Positions 26,400 to 36,507 are shown, numbered from the stretch's first letter. The stretch is DNA of 61,152 nucleotides from Anaerotignum neopropionicum (GCF_001571775.1 NZ_LRVM01000014.1:1-61152), one strand, 5' to 3'. A program made the numbers and translations. The notes: generated from the letters alone by a model not told the origin.

Positions 26400-27656
26400 A
26401 TGGATAAATTGCTTGTAAAAGGCAGAAAACGTCTTGTGGGCGAAGTGATGATTAGTGGAGCAAAAAATGCTGCGGTAGCGGTGTTGCCAGCCGCAATTAT
26501 GGCGGGCGGAAAAAGTGTTTTGGAAAACTTACCCAATATTGAGGATGTAAGCTGTATTTGTCATACCATTGAAAAATTGGGGGGCAGATGCGTACATAAA
26601 GATAAGCATACTATTGAAATTGACTGCTCGATGGGAATTGATTTTAAGGCTACCTTTGAGGAAGTACAGAAAATTCGAGCATCCTATTATTTTTTAGGCG
26701 CACTTTTGGCTCGCTACAAAAAGGCAGAAGTTGCTATGCCCGGTGGCTGTAACTTTGGAAAACGCCCCATTGATTTGCATTTAAAAGGTTTTCGTGCATT
26801 GGGTGCAACGGTAGAGGAAGAATGCGGCTTTGTAAGGGCTTATGCGGATAAATTGGTTGGAGCCTCTATATATATGGATCAGGTTAGTGTTGGGGCGACC
26901 ATAAACATTATGTTGGCGGCAACCCTGGCAGAGGGGATTACAACCATCGAAAATGCAGCAAAAGAGCCTCATGTTGTTGATACCGCCAACTATCTGAACA
27001 TGATGGGGGCAAATATTAAGGGAGCAGGAACAGATGTTATTCGTATCAAAGGCGTAGAAAAGCTAAATGGAGCACAGTATGCCATTATTCCCGACCAAAT
27101 AGAGGCGGGTACCTATATGATTGCGGCCGCAATTACAGGCGGAGATGTTTTGATAAAGAATATAATTCCCAAGCATATGGATTCATTGACAGCGAAGCTG
27201 GAGGAAATGAATGTGAAGCTGGAAGAAGGGGACGATTCGATACGGGTAATGGCAAATCAACCCTTACGCAGTGTAAATGTTAAAACAATGAGCTATCCTG
27301 GTTTTCCTACGGATTTGCAACCCCAAATGGCTGCACTTTTGAGTATTTGCAAGGGAACCAGCGTAATTACAGAAAATGTATGGGACAACAGATACCAATA
27401 TATGGATGAATTGCGTAAATTAGGAGCACTTGTGGATATTAACGGAAGAATTGCTACAATTGAGGGCATTCCCCATTATCAAGGCGCCACTGTTGAGGCT
27501 ACTGATTTAAGGGCTGGCGCAGCTATGATTTTGGCAGCATTGGCCGCAGAGGGAACCTCGCAAATTAACGGTGTTCGATACATTGATCGAGGTTACGAGG
27601 ACGTTGAGGAGAAGTTTAATGCCTTAGGGGCGAATATTCAGCGTATTTCTGAGTGA
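26400..27656 (+). CDS. murA: UDP-N-acetylglucosamine 1-carboxyvinyltransferase
   Basis: 418 residues. It transfers enolpyruvate from PEP to UDP-GlcNAc, the first committed step of peptidoglycan synthesis. K22-N23 of the substrate site (SGAKNA) and the fosfomycin-target Cys at 117 (MPGGCNFGKRPIDLH) are present, so fosfomycin sensitivity of this copy is expected. The ATG at 26400 gives the usual family start MDKLLVKG; a TTG at 26370 with AAAGGGA upstream would add ten residues. It lies between the wal genes and walJ, linking it to wall homeostasis. Confidence 0.95.
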   Translation: MDKLLVKGRKRLVGEVMISGAKNAAVAVLPAAIMAGGKSVLENLPNIEDVSCICHTIEKLGGRCVHKDKHTIEIDCSMGIDFKATFEEVQKIRASYYFLGALLARYKKAEVAMPGGCNFGKRPIDLHLKGFRALGATVEEECGFVRAYADKLVGASIYMDQVSVGATINIMLAATLAEGITTIENAAKEPHVVDTANYLNMMGANIKGAGTDVIRIKGVEKLNGAQYAIIPDQIEAGTYMIAAAITGGDVLIKNIIPKHMDSLTAKLEEMNVKLEEGDDSIRVMANQPLRSVNVKTMSYPGFPTDLQPQMAALLSICKGTSVITENVWDNRYQYMDELRKLGALVDINGRIATIEGIPHYQGATVEATDLRAGAAMILAALAAEGTSQINGVRYIDRGYEDVEEKFNALGANIQRISE

Positions 27657-27761
27657 AATAATGATGGGGCAGAGGTTTTGATTTTGTGAGATCAAGACAG
27701 AACAGCTTGGCCAAAACATGGCTTTTTGCCGTTGGTCTACAAAAATAGATTTACAGGCTGA

Positions 27762-27781
27762 GCAGGGGAAACCCTGCTTTC
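27762..27781 (+). terminator. GNRA-type hairpin between murA and walJ
   Basis: GCAGGG-gaaa-CCCTGC followed by TTTCTG. It may be a weak terminator or an RNA-processing structure. A second weak one, GCCA-aaaca-TGGC plus TTTTT, is near 27710. Confidence 0.5.
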
Positions 27782-27824
27782 TGTCATTCAAAGAGCGGTT
27801 TAAAATTGGAATGGGGGAGTTTTT

Positions 27825-28619
27825 TTGGCAGTAGAATTTTGTACCCTCGCAAGTGGAAGCAGCGGAAATAGTACCTACATCGCTTCAAAATATACCCGTA
27901 TTTTAATTGATGCGGGTGTTAGCGGAAAGAAGATTCAGGAAAGCCTGGCGGAGCTGAAGCTGACAGGACAAGATATAGACGGGTTATTTATTACCCATGA
28001 GCATTTAGACCATATTAAAGGCGCGGGGATTTTCTCTAGGCGCTTTAACGTGCCTATTTATGCTACTTGTGAAACTTGGATGGCCATGGAGGATACCTTG
28101 GGAAAGATTGCACCGGGAAACAAGCGCTTTGTTTATCCGGGAGAAAATTGCATTATAAATGATATTTGTGTAAAGCCTTTTTGTATTCCCCATGATGCCG
28201 TAGATCCGGTGGGATACAATATTTTTGCAGGGGAAAGAAAGGTTACCCTTGCTACAGATATTGGGCATGTTACAGATGAAATTTTGGAAAACCTTGTCGG
28301 CAGTGATATTCTTTTACTGGAAGCAAACCATGACGAGGATATGGTGCAAAAGGGGAGTTATCCTTGGCATTTAAAAAAGAGAATTTTAAGCGATAAAGGT
28401 CATCTTTCCAATAAAACGGCGGGAGAGCTTCTTTCCTCAGTTGTAGATGGAAAAATGAAGCATGTTTTTTTGGGGCATTTAAGTCAGGAAAACAATGAGC
28501 CCCATTTGGCCTTTGATACGGTGGAAAAAATTTTGGGGAAGAATAGAATTGAGGTGGGCAGGCATATTAAAATGGACATGGCTTATCGCCATAATACGGG
28601 GATAAAGGTTGAATTATAG
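27825..28619 (+). CDS. walJ: WalJ (YycJ) metallo-beta-lactamase-fold hydrolase
   Basis: 264 residues. The metal-binding motif THEHLDHIKG near 57-66 and later His/Asp residues (IPHDAVDPVGY, ATDIGHV, EANHDEDM, LGHLS) define a metallo-beta-lactamase fold. The start CTLASGSSGNSTYI is diagnostic of YycJ. In Gram-positives it links the WalRK system to coordination of division and replication; its substrate is probably nucleic acid but is not settled. TTG at 27825 follows GGGGGAG. rlmH begins 8 bp downstream. Confidence 0.94.
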   Translation: MAVEFCTLASGSSGNSTYIASKYTRILIDAGVSGKKIQESLAELKLTGQDIDGLFITHEHLDHIKGAGIFSRRFNVPIYATCETWMAMEDTLGKIAPGNKRFVYPGENCIINDICVKPFCIPHDAVDPVGYNIFAGERKVTLATDIGHVTDEILENLVGSDILLLEANHDEDMVQKGSYPWHLKKRILSDKGHLSNKTAGELLSSVVDGKMKHVFLGHLSQENNEPHLAFDTVEKILGKNRIEVGRHIKMDMAYRHNTGIKVEL

Positions 28620-28627
28620 GTGAGAAA

Positions 28628-29107
28628 ATGAAGGTTACGATTGTGTGTGTCGGTAAACTGAAGGAGCAATATTGGCGAGGGGCAGTGGAGGAATACAGCA
28701 AACGTCTTGGACGTTATATGAAGCTGGAAGTTACGGAGCTGCTTGACGAAAAAGCACCAGAAACCATGAGTCCTGCCCAAGAGGACGAGGTACGCCAAAA
28801 GGAAGGCCTGCGCATTTTAAAGGCAGTTAAGGATGACGCATTTGCGGTAGCTTTGGCCATCGAGGGCAAGAGTCTTTCCTCTGAGGCTTTGGCTGATTTT
28901 ATGGCAGAGAGGGCGGTTCGAGGGGTGAGCCATATGGTATTTATCATTGGAGGTTCTTTGGGGTTATCCCCAGAGGTTATGGAACGGGCGGATTTTTCCT
29001 TGAGCTTTTCTCCCATGACCTTCCCCCATCAAATGATGCGTGTTATCTTGCTGGAGCAAATCTATCGGGCGGTAAAAATCAATCGGAAAGAGCCTTATCA
29101 TAAATAA
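28628..29107 (+). CDS. rlmH: 23S rRNA (pseudouridine-1915-N3)-methyltransferase
   Basis: 159 residues, full family length. A SPOUT-class enzyme that methylates pseudouridine 1915 in helix 69 of 23S rRNA. The SAM-knot motif FIIGGSLGLS near 100-110 and the C-terminal QIYRAVKINRKEPYHK are characteristic. It follows walJ, as in many firmicutes where yycJ and rlmH (yydA) lie close together. A convergent terminator separates it from murC. Confidence 0.97.
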   Translation: MKVTIVCVGKLKEQYWRGAVEEYSKRLGRYMKLEVTELLDEKAPETMSPAQEDEVRQKEGLRILKAVKDDAFAVALAIEGKSLSSEALADFMAERAVRGVSHMVFIIGGSLGLSPEVMERADFSLSFSPMTFPHQMMRVILLEQIYRAVKINRKEPYHK

Positions 29108-29127
29108 AACGAAAAATAGCAAAATGG

Positions 29128-29175
29128 AAAGCAGACAATCCTTCCCAGCAAGGGGAAAGAGGTCTGCTTTTTTTG
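29128..29175 (+). terminator. Terminator between convergent rlmH and murC
   Basis: AAAGCAGAC (29128-29136) pairs with GTCTGCTTT (29162-29170), followed by TTTT. Confidence 0.82.
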
Positions 29176-29249
29176 TTGAAATTTATGGAGTTGCAAGTAA
29201 TAATTTTTTATGGTACAGCTTTTTACGTCGAAGAAAATGTTTTGATAAA

Positions 29250-30626
29250 TTATTTGGCAAGAAAAGCTTCCCCGATTTTATACACATCCCCCGCGCCAAC
29301 CGTAAGAAGTAAATCCCCCGCCTGACAGTTTTTTTGCAAATAAGCTGTGATTTCATCAAAGTTTCCCACATAGCGGGCAGATTTTCCTGTTTTTGCAATA
29401 CGCTCTGCCAGCATTGTTCCGCTGATTGTGCCGTCATCGGTTTCTCTTGCCGCATAAATATCGGCAATGATAATTTCATCTGCATTAAAAAAGGCATCCC
29501 CAAATTCTTCAAACAAAAACTTGGTGCGAGAATAGGTATGGGGCTGAAAAACGCACCAAGTGGTGCGGTGTTTCACTTTTTTTGCGGCGGCTAAGGTTGC
29601 CCGAATTTCCGTGGGGTGATGGGCATAGTCGTCAATGACAACAACGCCGTTCTTTTCCCCTTTTCTTTGGAAACGCCGTTCTGTTCCCGAAAAATGGACA
29701 AGGCCTTTTACCCAATCTTCCGGAGGGATTTCCAAAAAGCTTGCGGAGGCAATTGCCGCCAAGGCATTGGAAATATTATGATCTCCCGGAACATTTAGAT
29801 GGATGGTTGCCTTCTTTTCTTGATTATAATAAACATCAAAGGTGTTTTTTCCATCCTCGTGATGGACTACATTTTTTGCCGTCCAGTTTGCAGCCTCCGC
29901 CATAGAAAAGGTTTCTACGCGGCACGCCAAATCCTTTGTGATTTTTGAAATATTTGGAATTTCTTTATTAATGATTAAAGCACCATTATCGGGAATGCGT
30001 TTTGCAAAATCATGAAACGAATGGTAAATGTTTTCCAAAGAACCGAAAAAGTCCAGATGGTCGCTTTCGATATTCAAAACAACACCCACCAAGGGGTTTA
30101 ATTGCAAAAAGCTGTTGCAGTACTCACAGGCTTCTGCCACAAAATAAGAGGAGCTTCCGATTTTTAAATTGCTTCCGATGGTAGGTAGAATGCCGCCTAC
30201 GGTGATGGTAGGATCTTTTTTCGCCGCCAAAAGAATTTCCGACACCATGGAGGTGGTGGTTGTTTTGCCATGGGTTCCCGAAATACCAATGGAGTTTGTA
30301 TGCTCTCCCATGATTTGTCCTAAAAGCTGTGCACGATCCAAAATAATAAGATTTTTAGCCTTTGCCGCCTCCAATTCAGGGTTTCCATCATGGATTGCAG
30401 CTGTAAAAACAACGTGGGTTACGTCATCTGTAATGTTTTTTGCATCATGGCCGATATTGATTTGGATGCCTGTGGCTTGCAAATGGTCTGTCACAGGGGT
30501 GCTGCGAATATCGGTGCCGGAAACCTTATAACCCCGACTTGCCAAAATTTCCGCTAAGCCTGACATACTGATTCCGCCGATGCCAATAAAATAAATATGG
30601 TCTGAATTTTTAAACATTGTTGTCAT
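29250..30626 (-). CDS. murC: UDP-N-acetylmuramate--L-alanine ligase
   Basis: 458 residues. It adds L-Ala to UDP-MurNAc in peptidoglycan precursor synthesis. The start IYFIGIGGISMSGLAEIL is the UDP-binding domain, the ATP loop is GISGTHGKTTTTSM near 110, and DDYAHHPTEI near 340 marks the C-terminal domain. GAGGCGG precedes the ATG. It is encoded alone on the minus strand between rlmH and glgC. Confidence 0.97.
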   Translation of the reverse strand: MTTMFKNSDHIYFIGIGGISMSGLAEILASRGYKVSGTDIRSTPVTDHLQATGIQINIGHDAKNITDDVTHVVFTAAIHDGNPELEAAKAKNLIILDRAQLLGQIMGEHTNSIGISGTHGKTTTTSMVSEILLAAKKDPTITVGGILPTIGSNLKIGSSSYFVAEACEYCNSFLQLNPLVGVVLNIESDHLDFFGSLENIYHSFHDFAKRIPDNGALIINKEIPNISKITKDLACRVETFSMAEAANWTAKNVVHHEDGKNTFDVYYNQEKKATIHLNVPGDHNISNALAAIASASFLEIPPEDWVKGLVHFSGTERRFQRKGEKNGVVVIDDYAHHPTEIRATLAAAKKVKHRTTWCVFQPHTYSRTKFLFEEFGDAFFNADEIIIADIYAARETDDGTISGTMLAERIAKTGKSARYVGNFDEITAYLQKNCQAGDLLLTVGAGDVYKIGEAFLAK

Positions 30627-30685
30627 ATATTACCGCCTCTATTGTTGTATGAATCGTTACGAATTCTAACATAACATTGCCTACC

Positions 30686-30714
30686 ATTATAGTATACAGA
30701 AAAAAGAAAGGCAA
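30686..30714 (-). promoter_or_regulatory. murC promoter
   Basis: On the minus strand TTGCCT (30714-30709), a 17-bp spacer, then TATAAT (30691-30686). Confidence 0.65.
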
Positions 30715-30860
30715 TGATTAACAAAAATTTATATATTTAATTGTATACCAAAACGATTAAATTAAAACAAAAACATACTATTTATTTTGAAAAAACACGA
30801 AGAACAAAGCATTTGGTAGAAATGACGAGAGAAATACTTATTTTTTTTATGGTAATATTA

Positions 30861-30869
30861 TGGTATAAT
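30861..30869 (+). promoter_or_regulatory. Extended -10 promoter of glgCD
   Basis: TGGTATAAT is an extended -10. The -35 region is a T-run. It predicts an untranslated leader of about 300 nt. Confidence 0.6.
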
Positions 30870-31173
30870 TAAGATAATAAAAGGAAAATTGCAATTAAGC
30901 AAAGGATTTTTTCAGAAACATAAAGCATTTACATAGAGAAAGACCGAAGGCGCATTCTTTGGTCAGCATTTTTTAAGGAAAGGGTTGGTTATTTTTAACA
31001 GCTTTCGATTGCAGCATCTGCATAAGCAGCCATTGGACAAGGCAAAATATCACGATAATTTGAATAAAATTGGGATTAAGGATTTGTTTCATGGAATATT
31101 ATTATGAATTGTCTAATATATATTTGTTTTTGTAAAGATACTTTGGACAAATAAAGGCAGGGGGTAGATACAA
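30870..31173 (+). promoter_or_regulatory. Long glgC leader with an attenuator-like hairpin
   Basis: GACCGAAG (30942-30949) pairs with CTTTGGTC (30957-30964), one G-T pair included, and is followed by AGCATTTTTT. A second hairpin, TGCAG-cat-CTGCA, lies near 31012. No known riboswitch class is recognised. Confidence 0.45.
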
Positions 31174-32448
31174 ATGCGCAAGAAAGAAATGATTGCAATG
31201 CTTTTGGCAGGCGGACAGGGAAGCCGTCTAGGAGTTTTGACACGAAAGGTAGCCAAGCCGGCGGTTGCTTATGGCGGAAAGTTTCGAATTATTGATTTTC
31301 CCCTCAGTAACTGTATTAATTCGGGAGTAGACACGGTGGGGGTACTGACCCAGTATCAGCCTCTACAGTTGAATCAGCATATTGGCATTGGTATTCCTTG
31401 GGATTTGGATAAGAAAAACGGCGGTGTTACCATTTTAGCCCCTCATGTGAAGGGCGGGGATTCCGGCGAATGGTTTATGGGTACGGCAAATGCCATTTAT
31501 CAAAATATAGACTATATTGACAGTAATAATCCCGAATATGTATTGATATTATCTGGGGATCATATTTACAAAATGGATTATTCTAAAATGTTGGCATTCC
31601 ATAAAGAAAAGGGCGCAGCGGCAACCATTGCCGTTTTGGAAGTGCCCTTTGAGGAAGCGAGTCGCTTTGGTATTATGAATACCAAGGAGGACGACAGCAT
31701 TTATGAGTTTGAAGAAAAACCTGCAAACCCGAAAAGTAATTTGGCTTCCATGGGGATTTATATTTTCACTTGGAGCAGATTGAGAGAGGCTTTGGTGGAA
31801 GATCGGACGGTGCACCCAGATAGTGATTTTGGTATGCATATTATCCCCAAAATGCTGGATGAAGGGCAGATAATGTATGCATATCGTTTTAAAGGCTATT
31901 GGAAGGACGTTGGAACCATTGAATCCTATTGGGAGTCCAATATGGAATTGATTAAAGCGCTGCCTGCGTTTAACTTATATGAGGATTTTTGGAAAATTTA
32001 TACCAATGCCGACCATCAGCCCCCAACTTATACTGCGCCGGAGGCTGTGGTGAAGGAATCCCTTGTGACAGACGGCAGTGAAATTTACGGTCAGGTATAC
32101 CATTCTGTTTTGGGTGCGCAGGTTATTATTGGCAAGGGCACCATTGTTCGTGATTCCATAATTATGGGGAAAACCTTTATCGGAGAGAATGCGGTGCTGG
32201 AGCGTTGCATTGTAGATGAAGATTGTGTGGTTGGCAACGGCGTACACATGGGTGTTGGCGAAAATGTGCCAAATGAAACGAAACCCAATATTTATAATAC
32301 GGGCATTACTGTAATTGGTAGTCATAGTAAGGTGCCCGATGGCATTACCATAGGGAAAAACTGCGTAATCTATGGTGATACGAGGGCGGAAGATTATGAA
32401 AACGGTAAGCTGGAAAGTGGTAAAGCTGTAGTGCGGGAGGGGAAATGA
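31174..32448 (+). CDS. glgC: Glucose-1-phosphate adenylyltransferase, catalytic subunit
   Basis: 424 residues. It makes ADP-glucose for glycogen synthesis. The nucleotidyltransferase start [14 protein letters not shown] with [20 protein letters not shown], the catalytic-site [12 protein letters not shown] near 127, and EEKPANPKS are present. A left-handed beta-helix domain forms about 290-400. The intact LAGGQGSRL loop and SGDHIYKMD Asp suggest this is the active partner of GlgD. It overlaps glgD by 4 bp (ATGA). Confidence 0.95.
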   Translation: MRKKEMIAMLLAGGQGSRLGVLTRKVAKPAVAYGGKFRIIDFPLSNCINSGVDTVGVLTQYQPLQLNQHIGIGIPWDLDKKNGGVTILAPHVKGGDSGEWFMGTANAIYQNIDYIDSNNPEYVLILSGDHIYKMDYSKMLAFHKEKGAAATIAVLEVPFEEASRFGIMNTKEDDSIYEFEEKPANPKSNLASMGIYIFTWSRLREALVEDRTVHPDSDFGMHIIPKMLDEGQIMYAYRFKGYWKDVGTIESYWESNMELIKALPAFNLYEDFWKIYTNADHQPPTYTAPEAVVKESLVTDGSEIYGQVYHSVLGAQVIIGKGTIVRDSIIMGKTFIGENAVLERCIVDEDCVVGNGVHMGVGENVPNETKPNIYNTGITVIGSHSKVPDGITIGKNCVIYGDTRAEDYENGKLESGKAVVREGK

Positions 32449-33569
32449 GTATGAAAGCCATTGGTATCATTTTAGCAGGCGGTAACAATGAGGGACGACT
32501 CGGTGTTCTTACCGACCATAGAGCGGCGGCTGCATTGCCCGTAGGAAGCAGCTATCGTGCCATAGATTTTACATTAAGCAACATGTCAAACAGCGGCATT
32601 GGTAAGGTTGCCGTACTCACCCAGTATAATTCCCGTTCCCTCAGGGATCATCTGACATCTTCAAAATGGTGGGATTTTGGCAGAAAGCAGGGAGGGCTAT
32701 TTGTATTTACCCCCTTTATCAGCAGCACTGATTCCAATTGGTTTCAAGGTACTGCTGATTCTATCTACCAAAACATGACTTATCTTTTGAGAAGCAACGA
32801 GAAATATGTGATTATAACCAGTGGGGACTCCATTTATAAAATGGATTACCGTAATTTGCTAGAGCGCCATAAGGAAAAGGAAGCGGATATTACCATCGCT
32901 TATCAGGAAATGGAGCGAGAGGATTTAAAGAATTTTGGTATCATGGAGATGAATGAAACGGGGCGCTTGCTTGAATTTGAGGAAAAGCCCGTACAGGCAA
33001 AGACGAATAACGCATCCCTTGGGACCTACGTTATTTCCAGGACGCTATTGATTGATCTTTTAAACGAGATTGTTCCCCAAGGAAAATACGACTTTGTAAA
33101 GGATATTTTGATTGCAAAGCGCAAGGAGCTAAAAATTTACGGATGCGAATTTCAAGGCTATTGGAACACCTTAAGCACAGGTGTTAGCGCTTATTATAAT
33201 GTAAACATGGATTTTTTGAAGAAAGAAATTCGAGATACCTTCATTAATCAGTATCCATATTTAGAAACCAAGGCAAAGGATGAACCTCCGGCAAAATATA
33301 ATATAGGTGCTGAGGTGCGAGATTGCATTGCAGGCAGCGGCACGATTTTTAACGGCAGGGTGGAACATTCTGTTATTTTCCGTAGGGTTTACACGGGGGA
33401 GGGTTCTGTGGTGAAAAACTCCATTGTTATGGAGGGCTGCAGAATCGGAAAGAATTGCGTGGTTGAAAATGCAATTTTGGATAAAGAGGTTGTGCTTTCC
33501 GATGGACAACAGGTAATTGGAGAGTCCGTTCAAAATTTAGCCATCCTGAAAAAAGGGACAAGACTATAA
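32445..33569 (+). CDS. glgD: GlgD subunit of glucose-1-phosphate adenylyltransferase
   Basis: 374 residues. It pairs with GlgC in many firmicutes to form the full ADP-glucose pyrophosphorylase. The nucleotide loop is altered to [15 protein letters not shown], which lacks the GxGxRL spacing of GlgC, and the site motif reads [12 protein letters not shown] instead of SGDHIYKMD. Both changes are typical of the weakly active or regulatory GlgD. A short beta-helix domain ends the protein. No glgA, glgB or glgP follows here. Confidence 0.93.
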   Translation: MSMKAIGIILAGGNNEGRLGVLTDHRAAAALPVGSSYRAIDFTLSNMSNSGIGKVAVLTQYNSRSLRDHLTSSKWWDFGRKQGGLFVFTPFISSTDSNWFQGTADSIYQNMTYLLRSNEKYVIITSGDSIYKMDYRNLLERHKEKEADITIAYQEMEREDLKNFGIMEMNETGRLLEFEEKPVQAKTNNASLGTYVISRTLLIDLLNEIVPQGKYDFVKDILIAKRKELKIYGCEFQGYWNTLSTGVSAYYNVNMDFLKKEIRDTFINQYPYLETKAKDEPPAKYNIGAEVRDCIAGSGTIFNGRVEHSVIFRRVYTGEGSVVKNSIVMEGCRIGKNCVVENAILDKEVVLSDGQQVIGESVQNLAILKKGTRL

Positions 33570-33577
33570 AAGGAAAG

Positions 33578-33612
33578 AGGCAGGCGATGGTAACAGCGCC
33601 TGTTTTTTCTTT
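33578..33612 (+). terminator. Terminator after glgD
   Basis: CAGGCG (33581-33586) pairs with CGCCTG (33597-33602), followed by TTTTTTC. Confidence 0.8.
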
Positions 33613-33629
33613 TTTTATATTAAAAATGT

Positions 33630-33676
33630 GCTTTTACTGACTTTCTTTAAAAACAAAAGAATTTTTTAGTAAAAGC
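33630..33676. repeat. Inverted repeat upstream of glmU
   Basis: GCTTTTACT (33630-33638) pairs perfectly with AGTAAAAGC (33668-33676), with an inner TTCTTT/AAAGAA pairing. It could be a leader structure or an operator. No function is assigned. Confidence 0.6.
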
Positions 33677-33762
33677 GTATATTGAATTTTTATGTTAAAA
33701 ATGAGAAAATATCCAAGGCTATGTGCGGCTTATAGATAAAGGCCGTGAGAAGGGAGAATGGC

Positions 33763-35139
33763 ATGGAAAATTTGAAGGCTGTTATTTTGGCGGCAGGAGA
33801 AGGCACCCGCATGAGGTCGAAGAAACCCAAGGTGCTGCATGAAATACTAAATAAAACAATGATAGATTATGTAATAGATACGGCAAAGGGCTGCGGTGCC
33901 CGAGAGATTTCCGTTGTTGTAGGGCATAAGGCGGAGGAGGTAAAGGCAGCCATTGCAAAGGATGGTGTAACCTTTGCTTTGCAGGCGGAACAAAAGGGCA
34001 CAGGCCATGCAGTTATGATGGTGGGCGATTTTATTGAGTCCAATCAAGATATATTAATTCTTTATGGGGATACACCTTTGATTCAAGGGGAAACTCTGCG
34101 AAAATTAGTGGAAAAGCATCGTCAGGGGCGTTTTGGAGCGACGGTTGTTTCTGCAATGGTTGAAAATCCAGAGGGATACGGACGCATAATTCGTGATTTA
34201 GATGGAAAATTCATGAAAATTGTGGAGCATAAGGATGCAACGGCGGAAGAACGGTGCATAAACGAGATAAACACGGGCATTTATATTTTTAAAGGCACTG
34301 ATTTAAAAGCCTCCTTGGCGAAGCTGGAAAACCATAATGTGCAGGGAGAATACTATTTGCCCGATTGTCTGGAGCTGATTTTAAAAGCAGGCGGAAAAAT
34401 AGGCGCAGTTTCTGCAGAGGATGATAAGGAATTTTTCGGTGTTAATTCAAGGGTGCAGTTGGCGGAGGCTGCAAAAATTATGAAGGAGAGGATTAACTGC
34501 CGTCATATGGAAAACGGGGTAACTCTTGTGGATCCGGAGAACACCTATATTGGCGCAGAGGTGAAAATTGGAATGGATACCGTAATTTTGCCGGGTTGTG
34601 TGTTAGAAGGAAATACTGAAATCGGTGAGGATTGTAAAATCGGGCCGAATGCTCGTTTGACGGATATGTTACTTGGAGATGGTGTGACCTTCCAAAGTTC
34701 TACGGGCATAGAATCTGAAATCGGAAATAATACAACCGTAGGGCCTTTTGCTTATATCCGCCCCAACTGTAAAATTGGTGAAAACGTTAAGGTTGGAGAT
34801 TTTGTGGAAGTGAAAAATTCAACGGTGGGCAACGGCACAAAGATTCCCCATTTGGCGTACATCGGTGATACCGATGCCGGTGAGAAGGTGAATTTTGGCT
34901 GCGGCAGCATTATGGTAAATTATGACGGTCAGAAGAAACACCGTACCACCGTGGAGGACCATGTTTTTGTAGGCTGTAACGTAAATTTGGTTGCGCCGGT
35001 TACTGTAAAGGCAGGGGCTTATATTGGGGCCGGCTCTACCATTACAAGGGATGTTCCCGAGGATGTGCTTGCTGTTGCAAGAGCTAGACAAGTGACTATT
35101 GAAGGTTGGCAAAAGAAAAAAATCAAAAAAGAATCGTAA
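33763..35139 (+). CDS. glmU: Bifunctional GlmU: GlcNAc-1-P uridyltransferase and GlcN-1-P acetyltransferase
   Basis: 458 residues. It makes UDP-GlcNAc, the substrate of the MurA and WecA-like enzymes also encoded here. The N-terminal uridyltransferase has LAAGEGTRMRSKKPKVLHE near 10-28. A C-terminal left-handed beta-helix (about 250-440) carries the acetyltransferase with YIGDTDAGEKVNFGCG and NYDGQKKHRT. ATG 33763 follows AGAAGGGA; a GTG at 33745 has no such support. glmU-prs adjacency is conserved across firmicutes. Confidence 0.97.
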   Translation: MENLKAVILAAGEGTRMRSKKPKVLHEILNKTMIDYVIDTAKGCGAREISVVVGHKAEEVKAAIAKDGVTFALQAEQKGTGHAVMMVGDFIESNQDILILYGDTPLIQGETLRKLVEKHRQGRFGATVVSAMVENPEGYGRIIRDLDGKFMKIVEHKDATAEERCINEINTGIYIFKGTDLKASLAKLENHNVQGEYYLPDCLELILKAGGKIGAVSAEDDKEFFGVNSRVQLAEAAKIMKERINCRHMENGVTLVDPENTYIGAEVKIGMDTVILPGCVLEGNTEIGEDCKIGPNARLTDMLLGDGVTFQSSTGIESEIGNNTTVGPFAYIRPNCKIGENVKVGDFVEVKNSTVGNGTKIPHLAYIGDTDAGEKVNFGCGSIMVNYDGQKKHRTTVEDHVFVGCNVNLVAPVTVKAGAYIGAGSTITRDVPEDVLAVARARQVTIEGWQKKKIKKES

Positions 35140-35166
35140 AATATGAATAAATGCGTCGGAATTTAG

Positions 35167-35195
35167 TTGAAATTGCAGGCTAATAGGTGTAACAT
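35167..35195 (+). promoter_or_regulatory. Possible promoter of prs
   Basis: TTGAAA, 17-bp spacer, TAACAT. There is no purine-riboswitch-like structure in the 120-bp glmU-prs gap. Confidence 0.45.
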
Positions 35196-35260
35196 ATAAA
35201 TGGCGGGCTGCGTTCAGCCACAGATAATAAAATGCAAAAGATTATTAGGGGGATATTGAA

Positions 35261-36220
35261 ATGATTAATTCTAATGGTGGCAACATCAAGGTTTTTGCGT
35301 GCAATTCCAACCGTGTTTTAGCAGAGGAAATCGCAAAAAAGATGGATATGACACTGGGAAATGCAGAGGTTGAGCAATTTAGTGACGGCGAAATTTCGGT
35401 AAAAATTAACGAAACGATTCGTGGTGCGGATGTTTACATTATTCAGTCCACCTCAGCTCCTGTAAATGATAATTTAATGGAATTGCTGATTATGATTGAT
35501 GCCATGAAACGTGCTTCTGCGGCAAGAATTACGGCGGTAATGCCTTATTACGGCTATGCAAGACAGGATCGTAAGGCAAGAGCAAGAGATCCCATCAGTG
35601 CAAAGTTGGTTGCGAACATTTTGACATCAGCAGGTGCAAACCGCGTATTGACAATGGATTTGCACTGTGCGCAGATCCAAGGCTTCTTTGATATCCCTGT
35701 AGATAACTTGGTGGGAAGTCCATTATTGACAAATTTTTATATTAAAAAGTACGGCGATGATTTGCAAAACTTCGTTGCTGTTTCCCCTGACCTTGGCAGC
35801 GTAACCAGAACAAGAAAATTTGCAGAAAGTTTAAATATTCCGCTTGCCATTATTGATAAGCGCAGACCCAAGGCAAATGTTAGTGAAATTATGAACATTA
35901 TTGGGGATGTTAAGGGCAAAAAAGTAATTTTGGTTGACGATATGATTGATACCGCAGGCACAATTACAAATGCTGCAAATGCCTTAAAGGAAAGAGGAGC
36001 CATTGAAGTTGATGCTTGCTGTACCCACGCAGTATTAAGCGGGCCTGCAATTAAGCGTATTCAAGATTCCGCAATTAATGAATTGTTAGTTCTTGACACA
36101 ATTAACTTGCCTGAAGAAAAAAGGATTGAAAAGATCGTTATGGTAACGGTTGCTGATATTTTTGCAAATGCACTGAAATGCATTCATGAAGGCAGCTCAA
36201 TTTCTCAGCTGTTTGACTAA
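35261..36220 (+). CDS. prs: Ribose-phosphate pyrophosphokinase (PRPP synthetase)
   Basis: 319 residues, class I length. It makes PRPP from ribose 5-phosphate and ATP. The PRPP loop [10 protein letters not shown] near 226, the ATP flag-loop region [17 protein letters not shown] near 100, and [17 protein letters not shown] near 132 are present. It supplies Upp and other phosphoribosyltransferases. AGGGGG lies ahead of the ATG. A terminator follows. Confidence 0.97.
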   Translation: MINSNGGNIKVFACNSNRVLAEEIAKKMDMTLGNAEVEQFSDGEISVKINETIRGADVYIIQSTSAPVNDNLMELLIMIDAMKRASAARITAVMPYYGYARQDRKARARDPISAKLVANILTSAGANRVLTMDLHCAQIQGFFDIPVDNLVGSPLLTNFYIKKYGDDLQNFVAVSPDLGSVTRTRKFAESLNIPLAIIDKRRPKANVSEIMNIIGDVKGKKVILVDDMIDTAGTITNAANALKERGAIEVDACCTHAVLSGPAIKRIQDSAINELLVLDTINLPEEKRIEKIVMVTVADIFANALKCIHEGSSISQLFD

Positions 36221-36246
36221 ATATTAGAAATTAATTTTTTCATAAG

Positions 36247-36294
36247 AAAGGCTCCTGTTTTCCCTAAATTGGAAAATGGGAGCCTTTGATTTTA
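36247..36294 (+). terminator. Terminator after prs
   Basis: AAAGGCTCC pairs with GGAGCCTTT around an inner GTTTTCC/GGAAAAT stem, followed by a T-rich tail. Confidence 0.82.
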
Positions 36295-36470
36295 CAAAAA
36301 GGCAATAAGAAGCAGAAAAAATGAATATATATTTGGTTGTTTTTTTTGTATTTTTTTGTGAAAAAGAAAAAAATAAGCAAATATTTTAAAATTATTAGAA
36401 AAATACACTTTTTTTCATTGGAATATAAGAGGAAGTCTGGCATGCTTTGGGCAAACTGACAATTTTATGT
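36295..36470. other. AT-rich region between prs and ldhA
   Basis: Very A/T-rich with long T and A runs (36340-36415). Such tracts often form curved upstream elements of strong promoters. No gene is seen. Confidence 0.5.
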
Positions 36471-36507
36471 TTTGTTAGTTGACAAACTAGCATAAAAGGA
36501 TTATATT
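36471..36507 (+). promoter_or_regulatory. Strong promoter of the ldhA-like gene with an overlapping palindrome
   Basis: TTGACA (36479-36484), a 17-bp spacer and TATATT (36502-36507) are near consensus. TTTGT-tagttg-ACAAA (36471-36486) is a palindrome across the -35 and may be an operator. The half-site spacing does not fit the Rex consensus. Confidence 0.75.

Noticed and set aside
30870-31173. Known riboswitch in the glgC leader
   Set aside because: No conserved core of any riboswitch class could be recognised; only a terminator-like hairpin is supported.
36471-36486. Rex-binding site at the ldhA promoter
   Set aside because: The TTGTTA and TGACAA half-sites are separated by 2 bp rather than 6; it is kept only as an unnamed palindrome.
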